In this document: positions 7,733 through 16,279 of the stretch, one piece after another | Position numbering within the stretch: position 1 is the first letter of the stretch | Layout: each line of letters starts with the position of its first letter | Source of the DNA: JAVBMU01 sp031551755 | GTDB taxonomy: Bacteria > Actinomycetota > Actinomycetes > Actinomycetales > Cellulomonadaceae | Direction: 5' to 3' | Assembly (NCBI GenBank): GCA_031551755.1 | Contig: JAVBNE010000060.1 | Coordinates: 1-47,213, forward strand | Length of the DNA stretch: 47,213 nucleotides | Program-made: the position numbers and the translations under genes | The notes under the pieces: generated by a model | What the model saw: the letters and a program-made list of their open reading frames with translations, nothing else | The model's database searches: none | What the model was told of the DNA's origin: nothing

Positions 7733-9472
7733 TCATGGCTCATCGCGCGCCAGCTCCTGTGCCGCCCGATTGGTGAGGTCATCGACCAGCCGTGCCCGCC
7801 AGGACGTCCACCCCTGCGGTCCCAACGATGCCGAGTCCGCCTCGGTGAGGAGCCGAAGCATGACCAACAGGTCCCGACGGTGCCCGACGGCGGCCGCCAG
7901 TTCGTCGACTGTCGCCGGGTCATCCGGGTCCGCGGAGAGTGCCAGCCTCGACAGTGTCAGGTGCTGGGCCACGAGCAACCGCACGTTGTCGACGACCGGC
8001 CGGTCGAATCCCATCCGCCCCAAGATGACGGGTACCAGCTGTGCCCCCACCTGCGAGTGATCCTCCGCACCCGCCCGTTTACCGATGTCATGAAGGAGTG
8101 CCGAGAGCAGCAACCCATCGGGGTCGGCGACCCGCAGCCGATCCCGGCCGACCCTCGACACCACTTCGATCAGGTGCCGGTCCACGGTGTGACGGTGCGC
8201 CGGAGATCGTTGCGGGCGATTGCGCACACCGGCCCACTCCGGGATCCAACTCGTCACCACGCCCCCCAGGTCGAGTGCCTCCCAGACCGGTATCTGTGCG
8301 GGGCCGGAGCCGAGCAGGGTGAGCAAGGCATGCCGATGGGCTGCCGTCCACGGTTCTGGAAGGGGCGCGGCCGAGCCCAAGGCCGCCACGGAGATCGGGG
8401 ACAGCACCAACCCGGTGCGCGCAGCGGTCGCGGCCGCCCGCAGGGAAAGCCCGGCATCGGTCGCGGGGTCGGTGTCGGCGGCCAGGACGAGTTCACCATC
8501 GTGTTCCACCAGGCCGACCCCGACGGGCCGCAGACGCGGGGCCACCCGGCGCCCGCGCACCAACACCGGCCGGGAGACCGCCACCGTCAACGCCCGCCGA
8601 GCCCGGCGCGCAGTGGTGTCCAGGGCGTAGGAGATCTCCCGGCCGGCCTCCGCGAGGCCGGCCAGCAAGTCGTCCGGGTCGGCCAGCCCGCTGGCTGCGG
8701 CGACTTCTTCCAGGTCGGCCAGCGACAGTCGATGGGTGGCGCGTCCGGTGACCGCCTGCAGCCGGTCTCGCACATCGAGCAGGTGTGCGACCGCATGGTC
8801 GTAACCCCCGTGGGGACGGTCGGTGAGCCAGGTGGCGGCGAGGGCAGCGACCACCACCGAATCGCGCAACCCGCCGCGCGCCTCCTTGAGATCCGGCTCG
8901 ATGAGATAGGCGAGTTCCCCGGCCTTCGCCGCCCGGCGGCGCGCCGAGGACAACAGCTCGGGCAGCCGACGGCGGGAGTTGGCCCGCCAGTCGGTGAGTA
9001 CCGCCGACGAGGCCCGGTGCACGATGCGGTCGTCGCCCGCGATGGCGCGCACCTCCAGCCAGCCGACGGCGGCCGCCAGGTCACCGGAGGCGACCTGGCG
9101 GCATTGAGTGAGTGAACGCACGGCGTGGTCCAGGGTGATCCCCGCGTCCCACAGCGGGTACCACAGACGGCTCGCGATCTCGGCAACCGCCTGCTCGGAA
9201 TGACTGCGACCGTCGTGGATCAGCACCAGGTCCAGGTCGCTCATCGGCCCCCAGGAGTTGCGGCCGAGGCTGCCAACCGCGGCCAAGGCGATCCCCGCAT
9301 CCCCGGCACCCGAGTCCCTCCACAGGTCACGCAAGCGCACCCGCACATGGTCGGTGAACCCCTTGCGAACGCGCGGGCCGGGATCGCCGGCAGCGATCCC
9401 GGCCCGCGCGAGTGCCAGCACCTCGGCGCGCAGGTCCCGCACCGCGAGGCTCGGGCGTGACGTGCTGGTCAC
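7733..9472 (-). CDS. glnD: PII uridylyltransferase/uridylyl-removing enzyme lacking ACT domains
   Basis: The 579-residue product has the nucleotidyltransferase motif VGSLGRNSWGPMSDLDLVL (about residues 66-84), the linker helices (AYLIEPDLKEARGGLRD) and an HD hydrolase domain (LLHDIGKRAGAEDHSQVGA, about residues 460-478). GlnD modifies and demodifies PII in response to glutamine. Family members are usually about 700-890 residues with two C-terminal ACT domains that sense glutamine; here the protein ends just after the HD domain (LTNRAAQELARDEP) and only about 60 nt remain before ffh. The stop is a clean in-frame TGA. It lies 8 nt behind glnB, the normal amt-glnB-glnD order. Confidence 0.92.
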   Translation of the reverse strand: MTSTSRPSLAVRDLRAEVLALARAGIAAGDPGPRVRKGFTDHVRVRLRDLWRDSGAGDAGIALAAVGSLGRNSWGPMSDLDLVLIHDGRSHSEQAVAEIASRLWYPLWDAGITLDHAVRSLTQCRQVASGDLAAAVGWLEVRAIAGDDRIVHRASSAVLTDWRANSRRRLPELLSSARRRAAKAGELAYLIEPDLKEARGGLRDSVVVAALAATWLTDRPHGGYDHAVAHLLDVRDRLQAVTGRATHRLSLADLEEVAAASGLADPDDLLAGLAEAGREISYALDTTARRARRALTVAVSRPVLVRGRRVAPRLRPVGVGLVEHDGELVLAADTDPATDAGLSLRAAATAARTGLVLSPISVAALGSAAPLPEPWTAAHRHALLTLLGSGPAQIPVWEALDLGGVVTSWIPEWAGVRNRPQRSPAHRHTVDRHLIEVVSRVGRDRLRVADPDGLLLSALLHDIGKRAGAEDHSQVGAQLVPVILGRMGFDRPVVDNVRLLVAQHLTLSRLALSADPDDPATVDELAAAVGHRRDLLVMLRLLTEADSASLGPQGWTSWRARLVDDLTNRAAQELARDEP

Positions 9473-9480
9473 CCGTGCGC

Positions 9481-9819
9481 CTAGAGCGCCCCGGCGCCGT
9501 GTTCGCCGGTGCGCACCCGTGCGACGTCGTCCACCGTCACCGTCCAGACCTTGCCGTCACCGATCTTGCCGGTCTGAGCCGCCTTGACGATGACGTCGGT
9601 GACCACCGAAGCGTCGGCGTCGTCCACGAGCACCTCGATCCGCACCTTGGGTACGAGGTCCACCGTGTACTCGGCGCCCCGGTACACCTCGGTGTGGCCG
9701 CGCTGACGACCGTAACCACTCGATTCGCTGACGGTCATCCCCCGGACGCCGGCGGCCTCCAAGGCTGACTTCACGTCGTCGAGCCGGTAGGGCTGAATGA
9801 TCCCTGTCACGAGTTTCAT
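9481..9819 (-). CDS. glnB: Nitrogen regulatory protein PII
   Basis: A 112-residue PII protein of standard length. It starts MKLVTGIIQPYRLDDVKSAL; the T-loop has GHTEVYRGAEYTVDLVPKVR with the modifiable tyrosine at about residue 51, and the ATP-binding B-loop reads TGKIGDGKVW. PII senses ATP/ADP and 2-oxoglutarate and gates the Amt channel. The start overlaps the amt stop by 4 nt (ATGA), and glnD, its modifying enzyme, follows 8 nt later, so channel, gate and modifier are one transcription unit. Because of its link to amt it would often be named glnK. Confidence 0.97.
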   Translation of the reverse strand: MKLVTGIIQPYRLDDVKSALEAAGVRGMTVSESSGYGRQRGHTEVYRGAEYTVDLVPKVRIEVLVDDADASVVTDVIVKAAQTGKIGDGKVWTVTVDDVARVRTGEHGAGAL

Positions 9820-11123
9820 GCCCGCACCTCCTTGATCACACTGCTTTGAGCGACGGTCTCGTAGCCGGTCTCCCCGTGCACCGCCAGGTCGATCCCGCCG
9901 ACCTCGGCCTCCTCGGATACCCGCCAGCCGGGTACCGCCTTCAATACTCTGGCGATGATGAAGGTCGCCACGAAGCTGAAGACGACCGCCACGAGCGCGA
10001 CGATGATTTGGGTACCGAGCTGCGTGAGCCCGCCACCGTAGAAGAGTCCGTTCTTAGCACCCTCGGGGTACCAGGCGGAGTTCTGGTTGGTTGCGAAGAA
10101 GCCGATCAACACCGTGCCGACCAGTCCACCGACCAGGTGCACGCCGACTACGTCGAGCGAGTCGTCATAGCCGAAGCGGTACTTCAATCCGACGGCCAAG
10201 GCGCACAAGATGCCTGCGACCGCACCGATGGCGATCGCCCCGAAGGTGTCGACCGCGGCGGCGGCCGGGGTGATCGCCACCAGCCCCGCAACCACACCGG
10301 AGGCGGCGCCGAGCGAGGTGGCGTGACCGTCGCGGATCCGCTCCGTGCCGAGCCAGGCGAGCATCGCGACCCCGGTGGCCACCAGCGTGTTCAGCCAGGC
10401 ACGGCCTGAGACACCGTCGGCACCGAACTCCGACCCCGCGTTGAAACCGAACCAGCCGAACCACAGCAGTGCGGCCCCGAGCATGACGAACGGCAGGTTG
10501 TGGGGGCGCATCGGCTCGGAACCGAACCCCTTGCGTTTGCCGATGACCAGGGCCAATACCAACCCGGCGATGCCGGCGTTGATGTGCACGACGGTGCCGC
10601 CCGCGAAGTCGATGGGTGTGGAAAGCCCGGACGTGATCCCGTCGGCCCCGAGGAGTCCCCCACCCCAGACCATGTGCGCCAGCGGCGCGTACACGAAGGT
10701 GACCCAGATCGCGGTGAAGGCGATCCACGTGCCGAAACGCACCCGCTCGGCGATTGCGCCCGAGATCAGCGCGACGGTGATGATGGCGAAGGTCGCCTGA
10801 TAGCCGACGGCCACCAGCGCAGGTACGCCGGTACCGGCCATCAGTGAGTCGTCGTCCGTCATCCCAGCCAAGCTGAAGAAGTCTGCTGGGTTGCCGATCA
10901 GCCCTCCGGCCATGTCCCCCCCGAAGGTCATGGAGTAGCCGTAGAGCACCCAGAGTAGGCCGGCGACGCCGATCGCACCGAAGCTCATCATCATCATGTT
11001 CAGGACGCTCTTGCCGCGCACCATGCCGCCGTAGAAGAACGCCAGTCCGGGCGTCATCAACAGCACCAGCGATGCGGCCATGAGCATCCAGGCGGTGTTG
11101 CCTGTGTCCAGCTCGAATTCCAT
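9816..11123 (-). CDS. amt: Ammonium transporter (Amt)
   Basis: A 435-residue channel with eleven predicted spans. Family motifs include MTPGLAFFYGGMVRGKSVL, VHINAGIAGLVLAL, LLWFGWFGFNAGSE and the later VGVHLVGGLVGTVLIGFFA, which carries one of the twin histidines. It carries ammonium/ammonia across the cytoplasmic membrane and is blocked by PII when nitrogen is plentiful. The ATG at 11123 (MEFELDTGNTAWMLM) was chosen over an in-frame upstream start because AGGAGAGGG lies 8-9 nt upstream and the extra residues are basic and unlike the family. First gene of amt-glnB-glnD. Confidence 0.97.
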   Translation of the reverse strand: MEFELDTGNTAWMLMAASLVLLMTPGLAFFYGGMVRGKSVLNMMMMSFGAIGVAGLLWVLYGYSMTFGGDMAGGLIGNPADFFSLAGMTDDDSLMAGTGVPALVAVGYQATFAIITVALISGAIAERVRFGTWIAFTAIWVTFVYAPLAHMVWGGGLLGADGITSGLSTPIDFAGGTVVHINAGIAGLVLALVIGKRKGFGSEPMRPHNLPFVMLGAALLWFGWFGFNAGSEFGADGVSGRAWLNTLVATGVAMLAWLGTERIRDGHATSLGAASGVVAGLVAITPAAAAVDTFGAIAIGAVAGILCALAVGLKYRFGYDDSLDVVGVHLVGGLVGTVLIGFFATNQNSAWYPEGAKNGLFYGGGLTQLGTQIIVALVAVVFSFVATFIIARVLKAVPGWRVSEEAEVGGIDLAVHGETGYETVAQSSVIKEVRA

Positions 11124-11206
11124 CCCGGTTGCCCTCTCCTCCAGGCCGGCCCTGCGCCGACGACCCAAACTTCGCGCCGCGACGTTTCGACCGGGGGTGC
11201 CCGAGC

Positions 11207-11222
11207 GTTACACCCAGGTGAC
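11207..11222 (-). promoter_or_regulatory. Candidate GlnR-type nitrogen box upstream of amt
   Basis: On the minus strand the sequence reads GTCAC-CTGGGT-GTAAC, which fits the actinobacterial GlnR half-site pattern GTnAC-N6-GnAAC. It lies about 85 nt upstream of the amt start. A separate inverted repeat, GTAAAC-N5-GTTTCC, lies nearby at about 11238-11254. GlnR control of amt-glnB-glnD is known in Streptomyces and mycobacteria; that it acts here is inferred from the match and position. Binding data or conservation across relatives would decide it. Confidence 0.4.
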
Positions 11223-11322
11223 GAACCGCCCGGCGCCGTAAACGTTGGGTTTCCGGTGTGTGTGAGTGGGGCGCAAAGGGCGTTAGGCTGACGCCCGACC
11301 AGTAGGAGCGAGAGGGACGGCA

Positions 11323-12306
11323 GTGACAGAAGCACACACCCGCACGGTCGAGTTTTCCTTCAGCCCCGGGACCGATCCGGTGGCCACGTTCGACAGGATC
11401 TGTGGGTACCTGCAGAACGCGCTCGCTTCGTCCATGACCACGCTGATCACGGAGCCCGTGACGGCGACGGCCGTCGATCAGGGGGTGGCGAGAGGTTCGG
11501 GCGCAACGGCCCAGAGCCCCAGCGGCGCCGCACCCGCTGCTCCCGCGGACCAGGCGTCGGATGCGTTGGCCGCCGCCCGGCAGATCCTCGACAGCCTCGG
11601 CGCGTCGAAATCCTCGAGCACTACCGTGCAGGTGGACGAGACCATCATTCAGAGCACCGTCACCGGCCCGGACGGCGACAGCACCACGACGGTGCACAGC
11701 TCCGGTGACGACCCGGCTGCCCTGACCGAGGCGCGGGAACGGATTCACCAGCTGCTTTCCGATATGGACAAGCCGATGGTTCAGGCCGCAATGCGGGTGG
11801 CGCGTACCTCCGCGACCGGTCGCACCGCCGCTGATGCGGTTGGGGCGCTCCGGTCGTCGGGCCACACCCCGGGTTCGTTGTCCGGGTCGATGCGGCTGAC
11901 TTCACCCCAGGCCAATGTGGACGATCTGGGGAGCGTGAGCTTGTCGCTCCCCCTGAGTTCTGGAGTGATGCGCCTCGACATCGCTTCTGAGAGCGCCATC
12001 GTTGCCCGTTCTCTGGAAGCGGCCGTTCAGAAGGCTGGGAAGAAGGCCGGCGTCACGGTTAGCAAAGGTCAGGGCTCGGCGACGCCGTCGGGTCCCGTCG
12101 TGGGCTCGTCCCGAGGTGTTCCGACCCCGCACGATTTCGCAGCGCCCCCGCCCACGACAGCCTCCCTCGGTCAGGCAGGGGCGACGTATCCCGGCCTCGT
12201 GACCGAGCCACCCACCCGCACCGCGAGGAACTTGATGCTGCTGAGCGTGATCGTGACGGCGATCGCCGCCCTCGCCGTGGTCGGCTGGCTGTACTTCGGG
12301 GGGTAG
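11323..12306 (+). CDS. Tail-anchored membrane protein of unknown function
   Basis: A 327-residue protein, GTG start, with GAGAGGG about 6 nt upstream. Most of it is soluble. Residues 1-45 look folded (RTVEFSFSPGTDPVATFDRI), and a stretch of Ala/Ser/Gly-rich low complexity follows (about 50-90). The middle has TTVQVDETIIQSTVTGPDGD, which reads like paired beta strands. A Pro/Thr-rich linker then leads to a single C-terminal helix (about 303-325, LMLLSVIVTAIAALAVVGWL) ending YFGG, so the body should face the cytoplasm. I recognise no family. It diverges from amt across about 200 nt and converges on the lipoprotein gene. A TAGGCT -10-like element at 11284-11289 could serve it. Confidence 0.65.
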   Translation: MTEAHTRTVEFSFSPGTDPVATFDRICGYLQNALASSMTTLITEPVTATAVDQGVARGSGATAQSPSGAAPAAPADQASDALAAARQILDSLGASKSSSTTVQVDETIIQSTVTGPDGDSTTTVHSSGDDPAALTEARERIHQLLSDMDKPMVQAAMRVARTSATGRTAADAVGALRSSGHTPGSLSGSMRLTSPQANVDDLGSVSLSLPLSSGVMRLDIASESAIVARSLEAAVQKAGKKAGVTVSKGQGSATPSGPVVGSSRGVPTPHDFAAPPPTTASLGQAGATYPGLVTEPPTRTARNLMLLSVIVTAIAALAVVGWLYFGG

Positions 12307-12344
12307 TCGGGCGGGTTACGTGTGGCGGCTGGTTGGACACTAAC

Positions 12345-12866
12345 TCAGCTGGCGTGCGGGCTGATGACCAGGAAGTTCACCCTCCGAACCTGCGGAGGCG
12401 GGTCAGTGGTGTAGCTTATGTCCACGGTCCAGCGACCGTAGTCGTCGGTCTTGTCAAAGTAGAAGCTATTCGGGTCACCACCGCGCCCCCCCGCCCAGCC
12501 ATCCTTTTCGAGAGCTGATGCCATGAGCTCAGCGGCTTCTTCGGTGGTAGTGGGCTCCTCAGGAGCGAGTTGAATCGCACCGTAGCCGCGCCACCAATGC
12601 GCCAGGACGCCTCCCCCGAAGAAATTGGGGCTATCCTCGTCCTCGGATGCTGAAAATGTCGCCGAATCGATCATCTCGAGATCACGCACCGGCCCAAGCA
12701 CAAGAACGCCTATCTCATCAATCCGGACTTCCAGCTGCTCCATCGTCACATCCTCCTCCCGCGAGCACGCGGAGCTCGTGAGCCCCACCATCGCCCCAAC
12801 GACAAACACGATGAGAATGCCAACACCGTGTCGGAATCCTCGCAACAATGATTGATGGTGCATCAT
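12345..12866 (-). CDS. Hypothetical lipoprotein, partner of the upstream hydrolase
   Basis: A 173-residue protein with a lipoprotein signal: charged N-terminus, hydrophobic stretch GVGILIVFVVGAMVGL and lipobox TSSAC with the acylated Cys at about residue 34. The mature part is acidic (SREEDVTMEQLEVRIDEIGV) and includes a WWRGYGAIQLAP stretch and a PTTTEEAAELMASALEKDGW segment. No family is recognised. Its ATG overlaps the hydrolase stop as ATGA, so it is translationally coupled; a membrane-held partner, immunity or substrate-binding role is possible but unproven. Confidence 0.65.
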   Translation of the reverse strand: MMHHQSLLRGFRHGVGILIVFVVGAMVGLTSSACSREEDVTMEQLEVRIDEIGVLVLGPVRDLEMIDSATFSASEDEDSPNFFGGGVLAHWWRGYGAIQLAPEEPTTTEEAAELMASALEKDGWAGGRGGDPNSFYFDKTDDYGRWTVDISYTTDPPPQVRRVNFLVISPHAS

Positions 12867-14794
12867 TTCACCTCAACATAGTCGGGCCTATAGCCATCAG
12901 CGTCAACACCATCGGTATATATTTGAACAACATCGGCCCCACCCCGAAACTCGTAAGTGACGACTTTGTCGGGTACCCAAGTCTCCACTTGGCCGCCGAT
13001 GAGGACATTGACAATATTACGGAATGACGTCGATTTGAGCCCGTATACTGTGGAGTGAGCTCCAGGGTTGTCTTCAAGGTGACCGAGCTCCGGTTTCGTT
13101 CGGTCAATGAAACCCGTCTCGAGGCGAACAATACCCTTGGCATCCAGTGGCGACTTGCCTAAGCCAAGGTCCCCCAGGTCAGCATCTTGACACCATCCGA
13201 CGATCGGGTCGTTGCGCGCCATCATCGAGTAGTGCGGGACCTTCGCCGTGTACGGGAATTCCGAAATCGACTTCACGTCGTTCCCTAGCCCCGCTGAGGA
13301 GACGTATAGGATCCGGTCGGCACGCAGTCCCGATTTCTCAGCCATCGACACCACCGTTGCACCATAAGAATGCCCCGTCACCGTGAGCGTGGATTCTTTG
13401 TGGAGATCGATCGCAGCGGTGAAATCTCGCAGCTTCGGGGCCAAGTCCCGAGAGTACTTAGATTCGGCGGCGTCCAGCAGCTGCGGGAGCTCCCCACCGG
13501 CCCACGCCACCACCGCAGTCCTCCCGCCAGGATCGCCTCCATCACGGTAAAGCGAATCGTGAGCCGCCATGTACATGTCGGTGGCTCGCGCGTCGGGATT
13601 GTAGAACTTGTCAATATTGGTGCCGGTGCCCGGAACATGGACAACGACATTATCCATCCAGGCTGGGATGTCACCATTGGAATCATACGCGCCGTGGTAG
13701 ATGCCAATTGCCTCATGATCGGGGTCGAAAACCACCACCTGCGCGGCATCGCGAAAGTGCTGCTTCCCGCCTTTGTCGTACCATAGCAGGCTCTCATGCC
13801 GAGGATTCGGTGGATCAAGTAACTTTCGATACGTGGCAATGCGCGTATCCAGGGCCTTGAGTTCTGCCATGATGCGCCCGCGCTGGGAGAATCGGCCGTG
13901 GCCACGATACTCATCCAGCCGCCGTCGAACAGCCTCTCGTTCAACGAGCGCCCGCTCCAACTCTGCCCGCATCGCCGCCTGGTTGGCCTGCACCCGGAAC
14001 ATCAGCGGTATGCCGTTGAGGTTGCCCATGATCTTCGGGTCCTCAGTCAACAGCCGTTGCCGGTCAACCTCACCCAACATGTCCCACGCCTTCCTGACCG
14101 TGGTGGCGTCATCGAGCCCGGCCAAATCAGCCGGAGTAATCGCGGCGTGGTTACCCGACCACAACGCCGCCGCGACTCCGACCAAGGCTGGCGTCGAAAC
14201 ACCGATCGTTCCCCAACCGGCGCTGATCTGCTCAACCACATCGATACTGCGAAAAGCCTGTGCGGTTTGGGTATCGACCACCTGCCGACGCTCCATCAAC
14301 TGGGTCCACGCCAACTGAGCTTCAGCGACCTCCTCGATCGCCATCGACCACCGGCCCCAATACGACCCGGAGTCACCCACGGCTTCCCGGGGTGGCAACA
14401 CATCCCACGACGGCGACGACGCCTGCGCAGCCGGCTCATCCGCACACACCACCGCCCGCAACGAACACGCCGAATGGTAAGCGTCCTCGAACCGGCCCCG
14501 GATCAACGCCGCCAACCGCTGGAACTCAGTGATCTCATCACCATAGGCAATCAGGATCTCGCGCATCCGCGACCACCCAGCACCGACCTGATCAAGGCCG
14601 ACGGCCGCACCCTCCAGCACTACCCGCATCTCGTCGACGAACTTCGCCTCCAGCACGCTCCCCGCCGCCAACGCCGCCCGCACATGCCGTGCCTGCTCGG
14701 CACACCCCTCCGCCCGCAAGCCCATCACCATGGCCGCCTCGAAAACTGACGCCGGGTTCCCGGCGCCCGGATCACCCACCAACTCCGGCATCAC
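12863..14794 (-). CDS. DUF1023-type alpha/beta hydrolase with helical N-terminal domain
   Basis: The 643-residue protein joins a mostly helical, WXG100-like N-terminal half (about residues 1-320, with a coiled-coil-like ALVEREAVRRRLDEY segment) to an alpha/beta hydrolase. In the hydrolase half, DNVVVHVPGTGTN marks the first core strand and TLTVTGHSYGATVVS carries the nucleophile elbow (GHSYG, Ser 476). ARNDPIVGW and NPGAHSTVYG supply likely acid and histidine partners. This matches the DUF1023 hydrolases common in actinobacteria, often found with ESX/type VII-like small proteins. The reaction is unknown (lipase/esterase-like is plausible). Start is ambiguous: GTG 14794 or ATG 14791, both overlapping the upstream stop. 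No signal peptide is visible. Confidence 0.78.
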   Translation of the reverse strand: MMPELVGDPGAGNPASVFEAAMVMGLRAEGCAEQARHVRAALAAGSVLEAKFVDEMRVVLEGAAVGLDQVGAGWSRMREILIAYGDEITEFQRLAALIRGRFEDAYHSACSLRAVVCADEPAAQASSPSWDVLPPREAVGDSGSYWGRWSMAIEEVAEAQLAWTQLMERRQVVDTQTAQAFRSIDVVEQISAGWGTIGVSTPALVGVAAALWSGNHAAITPADLAGLDDATTVRKAWDMLGEVDRQRLLTEDPKIMGNLNGIPLMFRVQANQAAMRAELERALVEREAVRRRLDEYRGHGRFSQRGRIMAELKALDTRIATYRKLLDPPNPRHESLLWYDKGGKQHFRDAAQVVVFDPDHEAIGIYHGAYDSNGDIPAWMDNVVVHVPGTGTNIDKFYNPDARATDMYMAAHDSLYRDGGDPGGRTAVVAWAGGELPQLLDAAESKYSRDLAPKLRDFTAAIDLHKESTLTVTGHSYGATVVSMAEKSGLRADRILYVSSAGLGNDVKSISEFPYTAKVPHYSMMARNDPIVGWCQDADLGDLGLGKSPLDAKGIVRLETGFIDRTKPELGHLEDNPGAHSTVYGLKSTSFRNIVNVLIGGQVETWVPDKVVTYEFRGGADVVQIYTDGVDADGYRPDYVEVK

Positions 14795-15084
14795 CGCACA
14801 TCACCGCCCGAGGCCCCTGAGGCCCCTGAGGCCCCTGAGGCAAGGTCGCGATCGACAGCCGCCCACTCGCGTTGAGACACCCCCACCATCGCCACCTGCG
14901 CCTCCACCACATCAGTCACGCTGGCCCCGCAACGGGTCAGGACAGGCTCCGAATCGTCGAACGCCGCCTGCGGCTCATAGGCGCCGAACTCCGGTGCAGC
15001 GATCAACCCCACCGCCACCGCAGCCCTCCGAAGGCCCGAACCCATCCCCTCGAGTCCGTCGTCATTGACCACCAAGTCCGCCAC
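14791..15084 (-). CDS. Small helical protein, possible WXG100/EspC-like partner
   Basis: A 97-residue product starting VADLVVNDDGLEGMGSGLRR and ending in a GASGASGASGG repeat tail. It is small, largely helical and sits directly before a DUF1023 hydrolase with overlapping stop/start, the position usually held by an ESX/WXG100 or EspC-like protein. I see no clear WxG motif, so the family is inferred from context. I chose GTG 15084 because AAGGG lies 8 nt upstream; GTG 15093 would add three residues. The first gene of a three-gene operon (this, hydrolase, lipoprotein). Confidence 0.55.
   Translation of the reverse strand: MADLVVNDDGLEGMGSGLRRAAVAVGLIAAPEFGAYEPQAAFDDSEPVLTRCGASVTDVVEAQVAMVGVSQREWAAVDRDLASGASGASGASGGDVR
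14811..14841. repeat. 9-bp tandem repeat (aggcccctg, 3.4 copies)
   Basis: The unit aggcccctg is repeated perfectly three times plus four bases. It lies inside the end of the small helical protein gene and encodes the Gly-Ala-Ser tail. As the unit is a multiple of three, copy-number change would alter tail length without shifting frame. Confidence 0.85.
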
Positions 15085-15291
15085 GCCGCGCACCCTTCGC
15101 TGAATCGGCCACCCCGACCAGGGCTAACCGCGACACACCATGCCAAAGCCCGCACGGCATGTCAAGTCAGTCACCCCGTGCCAGCTCTGTGACCAGCAGC
15201 AACACCAGCCATGATGCCGAGAATCCGCGGGGCGTATCAAAGTGTCCACACCGCTGCGAGGCGTCCCGGCGCGTCGGCCCAGGGCGCCTGC
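15085..15291. other. Intergenic stretch upstream of the hydrolase operon
   Basis: About 200 nt between the small helical protein gene and the ftsY fragment. It should contain the promoter of the three-gene minus-strand operon. I found no convincing -35/-10 pair and no gene. Confidence 0.4.
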
Positions 15292-15472
15292 CGTCGGTCC
15301 TACCCCAGCAACCCGTCCACGAACGCCGCCGGGTCGAAGGGCGCCAAATCATCCGGCCCCTCACCAAGCCCCACCAGCTTCACCGGCACACCCAGCTCCC
15401 GTTGCACGGCCACGACGATCCCTCCGCGCGCAGTGCCGTCGAGCTTCGTCAGTGATCACGCGCCGGATCTTG
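15292..15472 (-). pseudogene. Truncated duplicate of the ftsY 3' end
   Basis: Positions 15292-15452 repeat 17356-17516, the last 50 codons, stop codon and 8 nt beyond the stop of ftsY. Over 161 bp I count two differences (c/g at 15317 against 17381, and a/g in gcgccaAatc). The match then jumps: 15453-15472 corresponds to about 17630-17649, deeper in ftsY, so about 113 bp is missing internally. After 15472 the similarity stops. The fragment has no start and lacks the GTPase motifs, so it is not functional. The stretch 15473-15586 shows nothing recognisable. Confidence 0.9.
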
Positions 15473-15586
15473 ACCTCGTCGGCCGCGAACAGCTCCCAAC
15501 CAGGATCGGCGAGCGTCGAACGCGCGAGCGAGACCCGAGGCCAGGTTCCTCACGAACTTGGCCTCTGATCCTCCCAACGTCTCGAG

Positions 15587-16279
15587 CTAGGGCTTCCCGG
15601 CCTTCCAGGGTCCAGGCGTCTCATAGAGCTTGACCAAGCTGCCGCCAGTAAGGCTCGCTACGTTGGCAGTGTCTGCATTGAGATCTCCGGCAACGGCCGT
15701 AAAACGCGCAGTCCGTGCTGTCGTGTCGATGGTCGTGGTCCCTACGGCCTCGTATCCTTTGCCTGCCGATCCGAGCGATCCGCCGACCAAGAAGGCAAAT
15801 ATGTCCTTCCCCTTGGCAGGCACCTGCGACTCAGTTGGGAAACCCTCCTCGACAATCCTGTTGTAATCGACCACCACGTTTCGCTGTGCCGAATCCAGAA
15901 CGTTGATTCCTACAGGAATAGTCTCACCAACCTTGATACTTGTCGCTACGTCAGGCCGCGCGGCAACCACATGGGAGACTCTTACATGGATCACGGCATA
16001 GTGGGTAAGGCTGACTAGAATCGGACCATCAGGGGCTGCTGCCGCCGCAGGACCCGGACTGATCTTTGCATAAACTGGAGTGTCGAGCACCACACCTCGG
16101 ACCAGGTACTCACTTGATTGTGCAAGCTGTTCTGGGCTCGTGAAGTGCGTGAAGCTCATTTCAACATGATTCTGAGGCACCGAGGCTGACGAGCAGCCTG
16201 AGATAGAAATGGCACTGCACACTGTAAAGGCGATGGAAGCTGCCACCACCCGCGCGCGACTACTTACCGTTGTTCGCAC
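15587..16279 (-). CDS. Hypothetical lipoprotein overlapping the metalloprotease gene
   Basis: A 230-residue protein with a lipoprotein signal (VVAASIAFTVCSAISISGCS, lipobox ISGC). The mature domain has YLVRGVVLDTPVYAK, then HYAVIHVRVSHVV, then KVGETIPVGINV and FAFLVGGSLGSAG. This is a beta-rich pattern like proteins that note metal-ion-independent binding folds, but I recognise no family. GTG 16279 was chosen because GGAG lies 6 nt upstream; an in-frame ATG at 16291 is an alternative. Its start lies 20 nt inside the end of the upstream metalloprotease gene, so the two are co-expressed and may act together outside the membrane. Base use is less GC-rich than neighbours. Confidence 0.6.
   Translation of the reverse strand: MRTTVSSRARVVAASIAFTVCSAISISGCSSASVPQNHVEMSFTHFTSPEQLAQSSEYLVRGVVLDTPVYAKISPGPAAAAAPDGPILVSLTHYAVIHVRVSHVVAARPDVATSIKVGETIPVGINVLDSAQRNVVVDYNRIVEEGFPTESQVPAKGKDIFAFLVGGSLGSAGKGYEAVGTTTIDTTARTARFTAVAGDLNADTANVASLTGGSLVKLYETPGPWKAGKP

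Noticed and set aside
5725..9115. Long plus-strand frames opposite the amidohydrolase, ffh and glnD
   Set aside because: They mirror well-identified genes and show low-complexity Ser/Ala/Arg or His/Asp/Gln composition without motifs.
10165..11865. 566-codon minus frame across amt and the tail-anchored gene
   Set aside because: It runs in a different frame through amt and antisense to the tail-anchored gene; no domain or ribosome binding site supports it.
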